From NCBI GenBank assembly GCA_007922225.1, contig ML679970.1, forward strand, positions 20,324,290 to 20,388,289: 64,000 nucleotides of DNA, in the 5' to 3' direction. This document shows positions 13,257-25,128 of this stretch, piece by piece (within the stretch, counting starts at the first letter, position 1; each line of letters opens with the position of its first letter). Both the position numbers and the translations under genes were made by a program. Origin of the DNA: Emydura subglobosa (lineage: Eukaryota > Chordata > Testudines > Chelidae). The notes under the pieces are model-generated. The model did not search any database, was not told the DNA's origin, and was given only the letters and a program-made list of their open reading frames with translations.

Positions 13257-13885
13257 GTACTGAATACATTTGAAAGGTGTTTGATGTTTCTTCCATAATT
13301 TAAGCGTTACCATTCCATCACACACACAGTCCCTCAGCGGATGACTGAGTAGCCCAATCATCAGGTTTAAAATACCTACACTCCCCAGCCCCGCAGAGTT
13401 GCATCTTAGCAGAGTTAATTCAGCCATTTGAATTTCTGATTCTTAATGTCAGTAACGTTGAGTTCCATGCTGTTTACTTGCTGTTGAACTTTTGGCTGAA
13501 ACCTGAAACACTAAGGGACAGATTCTGATCTCTGCCACACCTGTGAAAATTAGAGTAACTCCACTAACTTCAGGAGAGTGATTCCAGATTTACACCAGTG
13601 TAATTGAGATCAGAGTCTGGCCCTAAGTTTCTATTTTGTGCACATGAAAAACTTTTGGATATTTTTTTAAGAGTAAGGCTTTGTCCTGAGTCAAAATTTC
13701 TATCCAAAGTACCTACCTGGCTTTCATTACGATAGTATTTGAGCACCTCACTTCCCCCCTCTTTCTCCCCTATGGCTGGAGAGGTGTTCATGGGCTACTT
13801 CACTTCGAATGATACTTTGAAATATGTGTTAACCACTTATGCTAAACAGTCTGTTCCATCTTGTGTTTAGCTGACACACTCTGAG

Positions 13886-13995
13886 GGCTTGTGTACGCAT
13901 ATAATGCTGCGGCAGCGCCGTTGTAGCGCTTTAGTGAAGATGCTGCTACACCACTGAGAGCTCCTCCCATCAGCATAGCAAATACACCTCCGTGG
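13886..13995. mobile_element. Half of an hAT-like MITE
   Basis: The stretch begins GGGCTTGTGTACGCATATAA, resembling the 'GGGCTTGTCTACACT' end that recurs at other MITEs in this window. It continues with GCGCTTTAGTG and GCTGCTACACC motifs, but no matching right end follows, so it appears truncated. It is followed at about 14030-14145 by a different repeat-like stretch containing AGTTGGTCCAATAAAAGAT, which I recall as common in turtle and crocodilian DNA but cannot classify. Confidence 0.5.
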
Positions 13996-14139
13996 GAGGC
14001 AGTAGTTATGTTGACAGGAGAAGCTCGGGCCTGAATACATTTCCCAGACCCAAGAAAGAGCCCTGTGGAACTCAAAAGCTTGTTTTTCTCACCAACAGAA
14101 GTTGGTCCAATAAAAGATATTACCTCACCCACTTTATCT

Positions 14140-14290
14140 CTCTAGTAAGGCCTTTTCACAGCACCCGTGTGAGGTAGGAAAGTGCTGCTATTCCCCTTTT
14201 ACAGGCAGAGAACTGGAACTTGTCCAATATCACAGAAGGAATTTGAGACAGAGCAGGGACCTGAACTCTGGTCTTTTGTGTTCTAAGCTA
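14140..14290 (-). mobile_element. MIR-like SINE core, reverse orientation
   Basis: Read on the + strand it shows the reversed SINE core: a 'ccccttttacaggcagagaactgga' type segment followed by 'cagagcagggacctgaactctgg'. These correspond to the reverse complement of the MIR/CORE-SINE pattern of a glycine-rich head, a 'tgtgaccttgggcaag' centre and a 'cctcatctgtaaaatgg' end. It is degenerate, and no direct repeats were identified. Confidence 0.4.
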
Positions 14291-15230
14291 GGATTTTAAC
14301 TTTTTGGACCATCCTTTCCTTCTAAGGTTTAGTTCCTCACGCTAATACAATGTGCTAGCATCTATCCTCCCACCTCTCAGGCGACTGCACTGTATGTAGA
14401 ATTTTTGTAAAACACTTTGGAATGAAAAGCACTTATATAAAACTACACTTTTATTATGGGTACACATACACAATTTCCAATATGCACACATAAAACCTCC
14501 TGGTATAGCACCAGCTGCCACATTTCTTTTTTTAGGAGAAAGTGGATAGGCAGATATATTCTCCCGCACTCAGTGTCATGTCAGGCTAACTATCTTCACA
14601 TGGGATCACTTTGAAACATGTATCCTTCACGTGGCAATGACTCCTGTTGCATTGCGTTTCAAGTACATTTTACTTGTGCAGTAAACTCTTATTTAAAGCT
14701 GCCTGTGGAGTTGAATGATAATGCTGTTTTGTCACATCAGTTTCTAACTCACCTTCTTTCCCATTAGCACTGTGAAAAAAAATTATGTATGAATATTATT
14801 TAACGGGAATGTTCTTATGTCATCTTTGGGCCCAGAATTTTGTGACCTCAAAGCACTAGTGGTTATGACACATCAATGTGTTTCCACAGCAAACATTGTG
14901 CTATCATATTTTACTAGTAGTTTCTCACAGCAACATTCAGATTCAAAAACAAAAACCTAAACCTACTGAATGCAAATCTCAAAAGACTGATCCGTTGCAT
15001 CAGTAAATGAAGCAATTACAGTCAGCATGACTAACAGCTTAGTATGAAACTTTCTGAATAAGGGCACTATGGTAGTTACAAAGCCATGGAAAAAACACAC
15101 TATAAACATCATCACACTTTGGCACTGAGTCATATGTAGAGGGCGCTGGTACTGGGTTTGGAAGAGAAAGGGAGGAGTCAGAGAGTGTGTCTGAAAATCC
15201 CCAGGGGGATTTCAAGATAGTGAAAATCTT

Positions 15231-15460
15231 AGAATCATAGGATTAGAAGGGACTGCAGCAAGGGTCATCTAGTCAACCCCCCTGCCAAGATGCAGGATTT
15301 GTTGTGGCTAAACCTTCCAAGACAGATGGCTATCCAGCCTCTTTTTGAAAACCTTTAGTGAAGGAGCTCCCACAACCTCCCTAGGCCGTCTGTTCCATTG
15401 TCCTGCTTTTCTTACCGTTAGGAAGTTTTCCTTAAGATTTAATCTAAAGTGAGGTTTTGT
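15231..15460 (-). mobile_element. CR1 LINE, 3' tail fragment
   Basis: The stretch starts AGAATCATAGGATTAGAAGG, the reverse complement of the CR1 3' end with its ATTCTATG-type terminal octamer. It continues with the segment that encodes the end of CR1 ORF2 on the - strand ('tttttgaaaacctttagtgaaggagc', 'taccgttaggaagttttcc'). About 230 bp remain, so this is a strongly 5'-truncated copy, the usual fate of CR1 insertions. Confidence 0.85.
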
Positions 15461-18400
15461 GGGTGCATTAGGTGGGAAATCAGACTAGATTATCATAATT
15501 ATCCCTTCAATTTATGGATCTATGGACTATCAGAAGTTAGGCTTTGATGGACACTTTTTGATTTAGTTCCCTTTCAGTCCTTCTGTTATGTGTTTGCACA
15601 ATGCCAGGATAATGGGTCTCTGATTCCTAATTGGGCACTACCACAAAGTAAATAATTGCATAACATCATTTTAATATAGGTGGGTTTTTTGCAGATCAAG
15701 CACTTGGAAGTTAAGAAATGTCAGATTTATAGTTGCCTGTTCAAGCTTCGTTCTGCCCCTAGTGTCTTAATGAGGCAGGGGCCCTGCAGAAGAAATAGTA
15801 TGCAATCATGTAGCTAAAAATGTGTATCTCATGCATGTGCACAAGGGGGCCAAAATAAAGCTGCACAGACAACTGTCAGTCTGGCATTTTGGTTTTCTAA
15901 CTTTCAAACACTTGACTTCACAAATTAAATGATGTTCCTTTAACAGTTTGTGTACTATTTCCTAGTGTTTGTTAAAAGGAGAAAGATAAAATCAGATTTT
16001 ATTATTCACAATTCTAACCACCCCCAATCACATATATATCATCAAGGGAGTTTGAACTCTAAGTCATCAGCATGGTAGCAAAGACATTGACCACTCATGT
16101 TACAGGATTAACTGCATTAACTGGCAGCAAAATGCTATTATTCCAGAGGCAAAGATGGGCAGGTGAGGCCATGTGCTGAGCCCAGAGGAGCAGTTGGGGG
16201 AAGCCTGGTTCTCTCTCTCACTTTCCATGTCCTCCAGAAATTGGGGTAGCTCCTGCTCCATGTGGTGCCCCTGAAGCAGGGGGAGGGATGGGCCACTGGT
16301 GCTATGTATTGGGCCTGGGCTGGGGTTTGGGACTGGGTCGATGGAGGAAGCCTGACTTGGCTCACCTCACACACACCCCAAACCTGCTCCAGCAGTTTTA
16401 TGCATCTCCAGAATAGTGTGTGCTCTTGCTGCTTTGAAGCAGCCTGGGCTCAGCTTGCTAGAATGTTCCTGTTTGGTGGGTATTTGGATGTTCTGTCAAC
16501 ATTTTCCTCAGGCACACAACTGAGAGAAGGGGTCTGGCGATTTTCAGGCGTTTGTCACTCTGCCAAACCTGAACGGAATTTCACGGGACAAGCTACAGGC
16601 ACATCTGTAACCTCACCCACATTTCAAAGGGCTGCTCACTGCTGTGAACTCTGGTGGTGTTTCAGAGCCTCAAAAAAGGCCACAAGCAAGTTTCATAATG
16701 GAAGTTGTTAGGCAACCTAAATATCAAGGTTGCTACCAGCTCTCCCTATGATGATAAATCAGTCCAAATTCCACAGCTCTGCTTCATCTTTGCTTGTACT
16801 TAAACCTAATCTGGATCCAGAGCAGGGCTCAGATTGCTCCTCCTTAATGTTTTGGTTTGTTTTTGGGTTTTTTTGGCTGGCTGCCATTTTGATTTTGCTC
16901 CTGTGCCTGTCACGCTGTCTAGCTGTCACTCAGCAGCCATCTTGTGTTGTTATCAGCACCCCTGGATAATCAGAGGCCAGAGGCACAAAAGCACCAGCTG
17001 TCAGCTACCTCACGGCCCCAGAATTGAATGAGGGGAAAGTCAATACTGCACCCTGATAACTGCTTCTACTACCAAGTCCCCAGGCTGCCATTGCCTTAAA
17101 CTCCCATGGTTGGGGGCTCCACTCATTGCCACCTCTCAAGTCTTTCAGCCTGCCTGAGAGAGCACAGCAGGAGCAGCAGTAACAGCGTCCCCAGCAGCAC
17201 AGAAGAAGCAACTATATCGGCAACAATCCAGAGCCCCACAGAGAGGGAGTCAATGGGCTTGTTGAGCCAGGCTGAGAGCGACAGGGCCCAAGCATAATTT
17301 TTTGGGACCCGTACAAACTTGTAACACAGGCTCCCTCCCACACACATACCACAATTCCTCATCCCATACACACAGTCTCATGAGCCAAGAAAAATTCTTT
17401 CCTCATGGTAATGGGGGTTGCAGCCTGGGCTGGGCCCCCCAGGGCATCTGGGCCCCAGTAAAGTGTATCCTTCCTCCCTTCCCCTCCCCCCGTGGGGGCT
17501 CTGGAGAGCGAGCTGAGCCCAGAAGAGCATCTGAGCATGGCAAGCAATGCAGAACATGCAGGAGTGACATGTCTCCACAAAACATCTTGGTTTGATGTCG
17601 CCAGTAAGGGAGGGTTTGATTTGTGGATAGAGTTTTGGAAAGTACCACTTTTTTGAGTTTTATCCTGGATCCAGATCTGGACGTTGACTCATCTGTGTTG
17701 TCCTGTCGAGAGCCACCCTCTTCTGACTATGGGTATTCTAGATACGTGAAAAACCATTTCTGTCCTGCTGAAATTCCCGTTTCAAAGCTGCTTTAACTTG
17801 ACTTGAGAAGCTTAATTCTGCAACCATTAAAACAGTGGTGTACACATAAAGTAGCTCTGTTTTCCTAAGAAGTGAACTAATATTAAGGCAGGGGGAATTA
17901 TTAATCTATTTGTCTCTGACACTCTGCTCCCCCAGGCATCCCAGTGTCAGAAATGCTATCTGTCACCTGTCAGCAATATTGCAGCCTACAGCAAGATGCT
18001 CAGAAATGTGGTGTTTTAATTAATTAAAATCTTGTTGACAATTACAGTCTACAGTTTTGCACACAGTGATAAGTGCTGCTCTTAAAGTGAACATTCGGAA
18101 CAATGCAATAGGCAATTGTCACCTAGTGTTCTACTAGGTGTTTTGCTAAGCTAGTGCCCTAGCTATGAATTTTAAACTAGCTTTTGTAGATTGACTGCAT
18201 AATGGTCTTGTTGATACATTTTATATTTCCTTTGCCTTTTTACAGAAATTGAAACCCTAGCACCCGCACAGGTTGACAGCTATTAGTGTTACGAGCTGTG
18301 TGTATGGCATAAGCAGTCACATTAGCATGCTTCACTGAAGGATGTGGCAAGCACGTTAAGTTATTCAGCATTACATATTTATAAAATGTCTGCCAGTTGG

Positions 18401-20274
18401 GTTTCCTTTTTCTTTCACCGATACTGAAGATAATAAACATTCTTGGATTAAAATCATGGAGATGGGGGTGCGTGTGTGCGTGTGGGACGTGGGTTATTTG
18501 CTTTCATTCCAGGTTTGCCAAAATGCAAATTTGTTGACTTTCACAGCATGTTGTCAGGCTTATGTGCTTCCCTAGGCTTTTTTGAGGGGATTGAGTGGAT
18601 CTGAGGAATTGGTAGAAGCCTTACTTTTGGTAGTGTTTTTGTTTTTAGCCATTGATCCAATTCTATAATTAATAGATTTGTAGGAATAAATTCTGTGCAT
18701 AAGTGCAGATATTTTTAAATGATTTTTAGAAATTAAATACTATTGTTCGTGAAGAGCATATGCCTAGGCCGTCACTCAAAGCTCCTATATTTACATGTCC
18801 TTGGCTGTTTTGCAAATCAAAAGGAAAATTACTTGAATTCAGCTATTAAAGGCCCTACCTCAAATACAAGGTCTGTTGCTATTGGCCCATCACATATAAA
18901 AGTCCCTCTGGTCCTCATCTATTAACTCCAGTTGATATTGAGCTAGTTGTATCTGATGTGTCAGTTAACCCCTTCTCTACCTCCAAATACACTTTATAGC
19001 AGTAATATATGTTTATACCAATTTTGCTACAATGTATTAAAGATCTAGCTTGTGTGTTTGTGCACCACTGCCTTCTCCTGGTTGAAATCAGAGATGCTTA
19101 ACTGTGTGTCATAGGACCCATCCTGTTGATAACAACTGGAAATTCTCCTTTAGCTTAAGTGGTAGGGAGTCTCTGATTTTGGAGCAGGAAGGCCTGAGTT
19201 ACATCTTAGTAGTTATTATGAAGTTCCAAGTAGCTATGGTATGCAGTATAGTGACACTCATGAAGTCCCAGCCAACCGTGGAATTGTTACCTTTTATATA
19301 CAGATATTTAAATAGCTAACCCAAATGCATTTAACTGTCTCCTCATCATCATTTACATGAACTGCACTCTTTAAAACAAATATATAAATTGGAATAGTGC
19401 TTAGTTTACAGCAGGGCAGCGCCATGTTGTAATTGCTGTATTCCAGCCAAGCTAATGAGTTTGGATCTAAGAGCCATCCTTTCCCGACAGTGGACTAGCT
19501 TAACGGTTATTTATTTTGATTAATCTACCATAAAGTCTGCTCCCTTCAGTCTCATCCATTACATGATTTAGATGGAGAATCATTGTTATGCTTGTGTTTG
19601 ATTATAGTGATTACACTACATTACTGGAAGCAAATTAAATTTAGACATATTAAGGAGCCTGGCACAATAAATACTGTACTTGTGAAGTTTGGGGGATGTG
19701 GGATTGGAACAAAACTGTTTCTCAGGCACCCTGCTATGTTCCCAGTTAAATAAAGCAGGAGGGCAAGTTCTTGGCTGAGTGCTGCCTGTTTGCAACATTG
19801 CTTGTTTCTCTTATCAGTTAGAATTTACAAGGTAGCAATGAATATTTAAAGTTCTCCTGTCCACGATGGTTACTTGTTGAATAAATTTTGCTATTAATAA
19901 ATGGAGTGCAGAATCCCTTTTTTGTTTTGCACAGAAGTACCTCATCATAGGCTGTCAAGCTGCAGGCACTCAACCATCTATCAAGCTTACATATCGAATC
20001 CACACAAAGAAGCTGCTGAATGACCTTTCACCTAATTTTCACACTAACCAAAGTAATATGTAACTCAGCTCTTGGAAACGTGGGATGGGAGCAAGAGAGA
20101 GCTCTAGCAAGCTCTGTTCTTCGATCTGGCTGCCCACTTATCTAGCATTCATCAGCTACAAACATGCTATAATAAATAAGGCCGATATAGGTCACAGAAG
20201 CAATGACAATCTGCACCTGCTTGCTACAGGTTCTGAATTTGACCCCGTGCTTGATGGAAAGATATTAGTAATTC

Positions 20275-21050
20275 AGTCACACTTCACCTCAAGGTTCCAT
20301 TTATATCTAGCTTATAAAGGGTTAATACATTATTAATAGATGTTTTAATGTTCAACAATTGTTATGGAGTTCAATAGGTTGCTTATAAACATGGCTTATA
20401 GCCGTGTATAACATCTGCTGATGTGCTTGTAACTGTCTATAATATATCGTCACCCTCTATGGCCAAAATTTGGGGTCTAGTAGGGTGTTTCAGTTGGCAC
20501 CAGAAACTGGCGATAGTCAGGATTTCTCTGATGCAGCTTTATTCACATACAAAGTCCTGTGTCTCTGAATGCAGAAGGAACCAAGAACAGAAGGAGCAGT
20601 TTCTTAGCTTGCAGCCCCAGCCACTTTAGCCAACAGATCTGAAAAAGCCACTTAAGCCAACAGACCCAAAAGCTGTCTCTGTAGTTTTTTCCAGGGTCAC
20701 CCTGTGCTGAGGGGCTACTGGTAGACTTTCCTGCATTTTTGCTTCTCCTCTCTCTCTGTGCTTGCCTATTTACCATTTCTGTTTGTGTTCTCTCTACCCA
20801 CACACCAACCCACCTGGTCACAACACCTAGTCAAACCCTTCGCCCACTTGGGTGCTAGTTTCTGAGCAGACTTTGTTAGGCTTTGTTTTAAGTGTCAACC
20901 CTTAAATGTCTTGTACAACTGTCTTAAATGTGGGACTTGTTCACACATCAGTTTGTATGAAGTTTTAATTCAACCCATAACAATGTTTCACCTACCTCAT
21001 AACAATGTACTGCTTGTGTCTACAATATGCTTATAACATCTATTAATTAT
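20275..21050. mobile_element. Palindromic MITE-like repeat apparently split by a ~500-bp insertion
   Basis: The left part (20275-20445) contains 'gcttataaagggttaataca', 'ttgcttataaacatgg' and 'atgtgcttgtaactgtctat'. The right part (about 20950-21050) has 'cctcataacaatgt', 'aatatgcttataacat' and 'aaccatttataaatgggat'. Together they resemble the two arms of an AT-rich turtle MITE that I recall as palindromic. The unrelated, more GC-rich block between them (about 20445-20945) would then be a later insertion. Exact borders and target-site duplications were not resolved. Confidence 0.35.
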
Positions 21051-21126
21051 TTATTTACCCTTTCCAAACCATTTATAAATGGGATCTTCGAGTACAGAGT
21101 GGGACCAGTAATTCTGCTTCCATAAG

Positions 21127-21257
21127 GGCCTGATCCTGCAGCCCTCACTCACGTGAATGGCCCTACTGAAGTCAATGTGCTCAATCTGGCTAATATTTAA
21201 TATGAAGTTAATATGAGTTTTGCCATTAACTTCAGCAGGACTCAGATCAGGCCTGAG
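21127..21257. repeat. Short palindromic MITE-like repeat
   Basis: It starts GGGCCTGATCCTGCAGCCCT and ends with ACTCAGATCAGGCCTGA, so the ends are inverted copies. The inside carries 'actgaagtcaatg' and 'ttaacttcagcagga', also an inverted pair. The same theme recurs near 34.45, 43.95 and 45.33 kb. Confidence 0.6.
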
Positions 21258-22579
21258 GATACTACTCATGAGAGGAAGGCATGCAGCATCAGGTCCTAAA
21301 GGCTAAATAAGTAGAAAGGTTCTGAATACTGAAGTCCAAACAAAGACAGTTGAAATAGTAGCTGAAACAAGAGTTCCTCCCTATAGGCCACCCCAACCAC
21401 CTTTTAAAAACGTTATATAATTAGTCAGTGAATTGACTGCTCATGAAAGTGAGACTATGGGGCTAGGAGCATTAGACAGCCAAGCAGATAGAGGCATTGT
21501 CTGTATTAGGTTCACACTCTGTACAGATGTACCCTGGTAACTTAACAGTTCAGTGCAGCACACCACTGTAAACCTCAGTCACAATGCACCTCCCAATTCT
21601 CCCCTAGCTCTCGTGGGGCCATACCCTGCATCAATTCTATGCCTGACACAGTGTGCTGGCCAGTGTGTCAAGGGGTGAAGTCCAGGCTTTTGCTGTGCCC
21701 TGCACATATGCACAGATAAGGAGATGTAGTCGCCCTGCACAGCGTGTGCTCTGGGATGTGGATAGGTAGCTCAGAGGAGGTAGGAGGCACCTGTTGCTCC
21801 CTTGCTGGATCATGCAGGATGGTTCACAATCTGGCCCTTAGTGATGCAGGGAAATGGGGCTGAGAGTATGAGCGACATGGAAAAAGCCTTTTTCTCTTTT
21901 GTCCTAGTGCAAGTCAGGATTTCATGTCTCTCATGGTGACAGGCTAACCATGCATTTAACCCACTGCAGCAAAAGTATGTGCATTCCCCTGCCCCAAAGC
22001 TCGCAACATTTATGCCAGGTAATCATGAAAGTAGCTATGAATGACCATGAAGATAGTGGCAGGTGGTGTTTTAAGTCATGCTATATGCAGAGAACATTGT
22101 GTTCTCTGGTACAGGAAATCACAGACATGTAGAGGACCTACAAAAGAAAGATTAAAAAACCCAAATAACCCAGTGCTGGAATCAAAGCAAAGCATTTCAA
22201 GAGCAACAAGACAGATTTGGAATGGCTGTTAAATGCCAATGGCTGGAGAGGTTAGAGAATGAAAGACCATAATTAGTATCTGCTGGACATTTTGGGGATC
22301 TGGTGTTGGTGATGGTAGTTGATCTGTAATGCCTGAATGAATCCTCCATAGAAAGATGATGACAGCAGTCAGTTAACAATTTAACAGCTAGAAGAATAGT
22401 GCTTGTTTTGAAGCTGATCCCTGACAAAACCAGTTAGGGTGCAGTAGAGAGATGTGCATGTCAGATCTCTTTTCTAGGTCTGACAATGTGGAGAAAATGC
22501 TAAGACTGAAAACAGCAGATGCGCAGAAAGGAGCATGGGAGAGGAGTTTCATAGACCACAAAAGCCCATTGATGAGAAG

Positions 22580-22700
22580 CAGAAACAGGAATTCTACTTC
22601 CAGCTATGACACTGACATACTGTGTGGCCTTTGTCAAGTCTCTTAATCACTTCATTCATCAGTTTCCTCATCTGTAAAATGGAGGCAATAATATTTACAC
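22580..22700 (+). mobile_element. MIR-like SINE fragment
   Basis: The core signature is present: 'ttctacttccagctatgacactgacatactgtgtggcctttgtcaagtc' followed by 'cagtttcctcatctgtaaaatgg'. It stops where the LTR-like segment begins at about 22711, so it may be cut by that insertion. Confidence 0.55.
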
Positions 22701-22710
22701 CAAAGGGCAA

Positions 22711-23564
22711 TGAGATGGGTTCACACACTCCTTGCTGGACTGGCACCTCCTGCTGGTCATCTGGGGATTAGCTCCAGGCAGACACCTACATCCATGGTCT
22801 GCACATCACCACTCTTTCTTCCAGTTCACCTGTAGCCCTTCTCACAGCTGTCAGGACCTGCAGCATCCTCTTCATGACTTGGCCCTCCAGCCAAGTCACA
22901 ATCTGTGTTCCTCCTTCCAGGGGAGGTCTGGCTCCTTAGTAGTCCAGCCACTTTCTCTAGTGGCTACTGCAGTACCTTGTCTGGCCACTTTCTCAGTGGC
23001 ACCTGCAGCAACTTATTCTGCCAGTTCCCCAGTGGAGTGGGCAGGGGAGGGATCCAGGCCCACCCACTATTCCAGGTCCCAGCCCAGGGACCCTGTGGAT
23101 CACAGCCTCCTGCTGCCCCTCAAATTCGTCTCCTTGCTGGTGTGTCCCTGAGCCGCTGCCCCCCAACCCTAGCACCTTCTTTGGACATCCTCAGGGCCGG
23201 TGACTACCCACTCCCAGCAGCTAGCCAGGAGCACCTCTGGTTCTCCCAATCCCAGCCAACAGTAGCTGTCTCAGGTGCTGCAGACCTCACAGCATACGTG
23301 AGACACAGTCTTGTTTTGTTTTGTTTTGTTTTGTTTTGTTTTGTTTTGTTTTTGTTTTCCCTCTCCTTTCCCCCCCATTCCAGGCAGTGACTACTCACCT
23401 TTGCCTTGTACTGCCCTGCATGTCTTTTTATATGGGCTTGCCAGCCCACTGGCTATTCCTCCCAGCCCCTCTCCCATTGGCCAATTCCCAAGCAGCCTCC
23501 CTAGGCTGCTTTTAACCCCTTCAGTGCCAGTGGGGGGAGGGGGAGAGGCAGATGCCCCATCACA
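22711..23564 (-). mobile_element. LTR-like GC-rich segment with - strand TATA box
   Basis: Read on the - strand the block begins TGTGATGGGGCATCTGCC, has a TATA-like CCATATAAAAA at about 23425-23435, and ends near 'gtgaacccatctca', so it has the TG...CA borders expected of an LTR. It is far more GC-rich than its surroundings and carries an internal (GTTTT)n run. No gag-pol coding sequence adjoins it, so it would be a solo LTR or a non-autonomous element. The 139- and 161-codon open frames in it are low-complexity and not credible genes. The border and LTR assignments are inference. Confidence 0.45.
23311..23360 (+). repeat. (GTTTT)n microsatellite
   Basis: About nine near-perfect TTGTT-type pentamers lie in a row inside the LTR-like segment. 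This gives an artefactual all-Phe/Cys/Leu reading frame on + and a Lys/Asn/Thr/Gln frame on -. Confidence 0.95.
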
Positions 23565-23689
23565 GTTGTTAAGGACTGATTAGATATTGGGCCAAATTTG
23601 TGCCTGTTGTAACTCCACTGAATTCAAATTAGTGAGGATTAACTTGTTCCTTTGTCTCTAAAGTGGCTATTTAAATATTTTCCTCATAT

Positions 23690-23853
23690 GTTCTAGTGGT
23701 TAAAGCCCTGAACTGGAATTCTGGAGTCCCAGTTGCCAGCTCTGCTACAGAGTTCCTCTGTGACCTTGAGCAAGTCACTTCATTTTCCTGTGCCTAAGTT
23801 TCTCTTTTGTAAAACATGAATAATAATAATAATTAATAATACCTGTAAAATAG
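23690..23853 (+). mobile_element. tRNA-derived SINE with MIR-like core
   Basis: It has a head 'tctagtggttaaagccctgaactgg' reminiscent of a tRNA-derived A-box region, then GGAGTCCCAGTTGCCAGCTC. The core follows as 'ctctgtgaccttgagcaagtcacttcattttcctgtgcc', and it ends in an (ATA)n-rich tail with 'taataataataattaataat'. This is the clearest SINE copy in the window. It directly abuts the TATA/minisatellite element at 23857. Confidence 0.7.
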
Positions 23854-23971
23854 GGGTGTGTGACCAGGTAAACCTGCCATGCACTGGACAGGAAGAGGTT
23901 AACTTCATACTCTGGGCTGGGGAAGCCATGCCCCCTTTCCCCTGCTGGGCATGTTCCAACTGGAACCACAG

Positions 23972-23979
23972 TATAAAAG
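23972..23979 (+). promoter_or_regulatory. TATA box of the unclassified element
   Basis: TATAAAAG sits about 115 bp inside the element, in GC-rich sequence. It could drive Pol II transcription toward the minisatellite. Activity is inferred only from the motif. Confidence 0.4.
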
Positions 23980-24399
23980 GGAGCAGCCCAACTAAATCTG
24001 CCTTGACTGGGGAGGAGAGAGGATGTATGTTGCAGGTTCTTGCCTAGGTGATGTCAGCACCTCAGATGGTAGAGGCCAGGCATACCAAGACCTAGATGAA
24101 TACCTGGCTGCTTGTGGAAGCCCACAAGGGGAAAGTGTTGCTGGAAATGTTGCTGGCCAACTACCCTGGAGACCCAGAGGACCTGTAGACCACAGAGCAG
24201 GAAGACAGGGAAGGAAGTAGCCCAGGAGAACCAGACATTGTTTCTGTTGTGAATCCGGGAATAGAGTCAGCTTGTTGTGGATGGATCCCTGCTAACCCAG
24301 TGGTGGATACATTCCCTGCTGATAGGGCCCTGGGCTAGAACCTGGTGGGTAGGGGTGCCTGGATCTCCCTACCTTGGCTACCAGCCCACCCCTGGCTGG

Positions 24400-24950
24400 A
24401 GGCCCACTCCCATTTGGCCATTAGCCCACACTGTCTGTGCAGAAGGACAGGCCCATTGACTCTGGCCATTAGGCCACACTGCCCAGCATAGAAAGGTGGT
24501 CCTCCTGACCCTGTCTGCTGGGCCGCACTGTCCAGAGCAGAGGTGCAGGCCCATTGGTGCTGGCCATTAGGCTGGACTGCTCTGCATAGGAGGGTGGGCC
24601 TATTGACTCTGGCCACTAGGCCACACTGCTCAGAGCAGTGAGGCAGTCCCATTGCCTCTGGCCACTGGGCCATGCTGCCCTATGCTGAAGGGTGGCCCTA
24701 TTGACTCTGACTGCTGGGCTATGTTATCCTGAAACTAAGGACAGTCCCCCTCCCCTCTGGACTCTGGCCATTGGGCCATACTGCAGTGACCTACAGGGCT
24801 TCTCTATAGACATAGGCCACTAAGCCATGCTGCTCTGAATCCAGAACAGCCCCTTGGACTCTGACCATTCGGTCATACCACCCTGAGGAGAAGAGCAATT
24901 ATTTGGACTTGACTGTGGGGCCATAATGCCCCTCCCCCTAAAGGCATAAT
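24400..24950 (+). repeat. Minisatellite, 49-bp unit, about 11 copies
   Basis: A TGGCCA(T/C)TAGGCCACACTG-like block recurs at about 24415, 24463, 24512, 24561, 24610, 24659, 24708, 24764, 24813, 24862 and 24910. The spacing is 48-49 bp apart from one 56-bp step. Copies are diverged, most of all at the right end. The 49-bp period is not a multiple of three, so open frames through it shift at each unit and are not protein repeats. Confidence 0.85.
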
Positions 24951-25122
24951 GGGGTATCCCTGCCCCAGGACAGGGTCTTGTGAGGATAGATACTTTAATG
25001 ATGGGGCCATGCAAATACCTGGTTAGATTTGCAAGAAAACTATACATTGTTTTGAAATTAACTTTGTTTTGTAATGTGTTGTGCTTCTCCTAGAAGAGGG
25101 AACTTCTGACCTCTTCTTGGAT

Positions 25123-25128
25123 AATAAA
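25123..25128 (+). promoter_or_regulatory. Poly(A) signal AATAAA of the unclassified element
   Basis: A perfect AATAAA lies 20 bp before the proposed end of the element, preceded by the AT-rich 'ttttgaaattaactttgtttt'. Its role is inferred from its position relative to the TATA box at 23972. Confidence 0.35.

Noticed and set aside
13026..13298. 90-codon frame over the KBTBD12 exon
   Set aside because: It is in a different frame from the kelch reading and crosses both splice sites.
16262..16711. 149-codon + strand open frame in the KBTBD12 intron
   Set aside because: No recognisable domain, Ser/Trp/Cys-rich composition, in a GC-rich patch; no support for a gene.
22732..23583. Overlapping 90-161-codon frames
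   Set aside because: They lie in the LTR-like GC-rich block and the (GTTTT)n run and are of low complexity.
24335..24673. 112-codon - strand frame with apparent protein repeats (QCGLMARVNGP-like)
   Set aside because: The repeats are the 49-bp minisatellite; 49 is not divisible by three and there is no other coding evidence.
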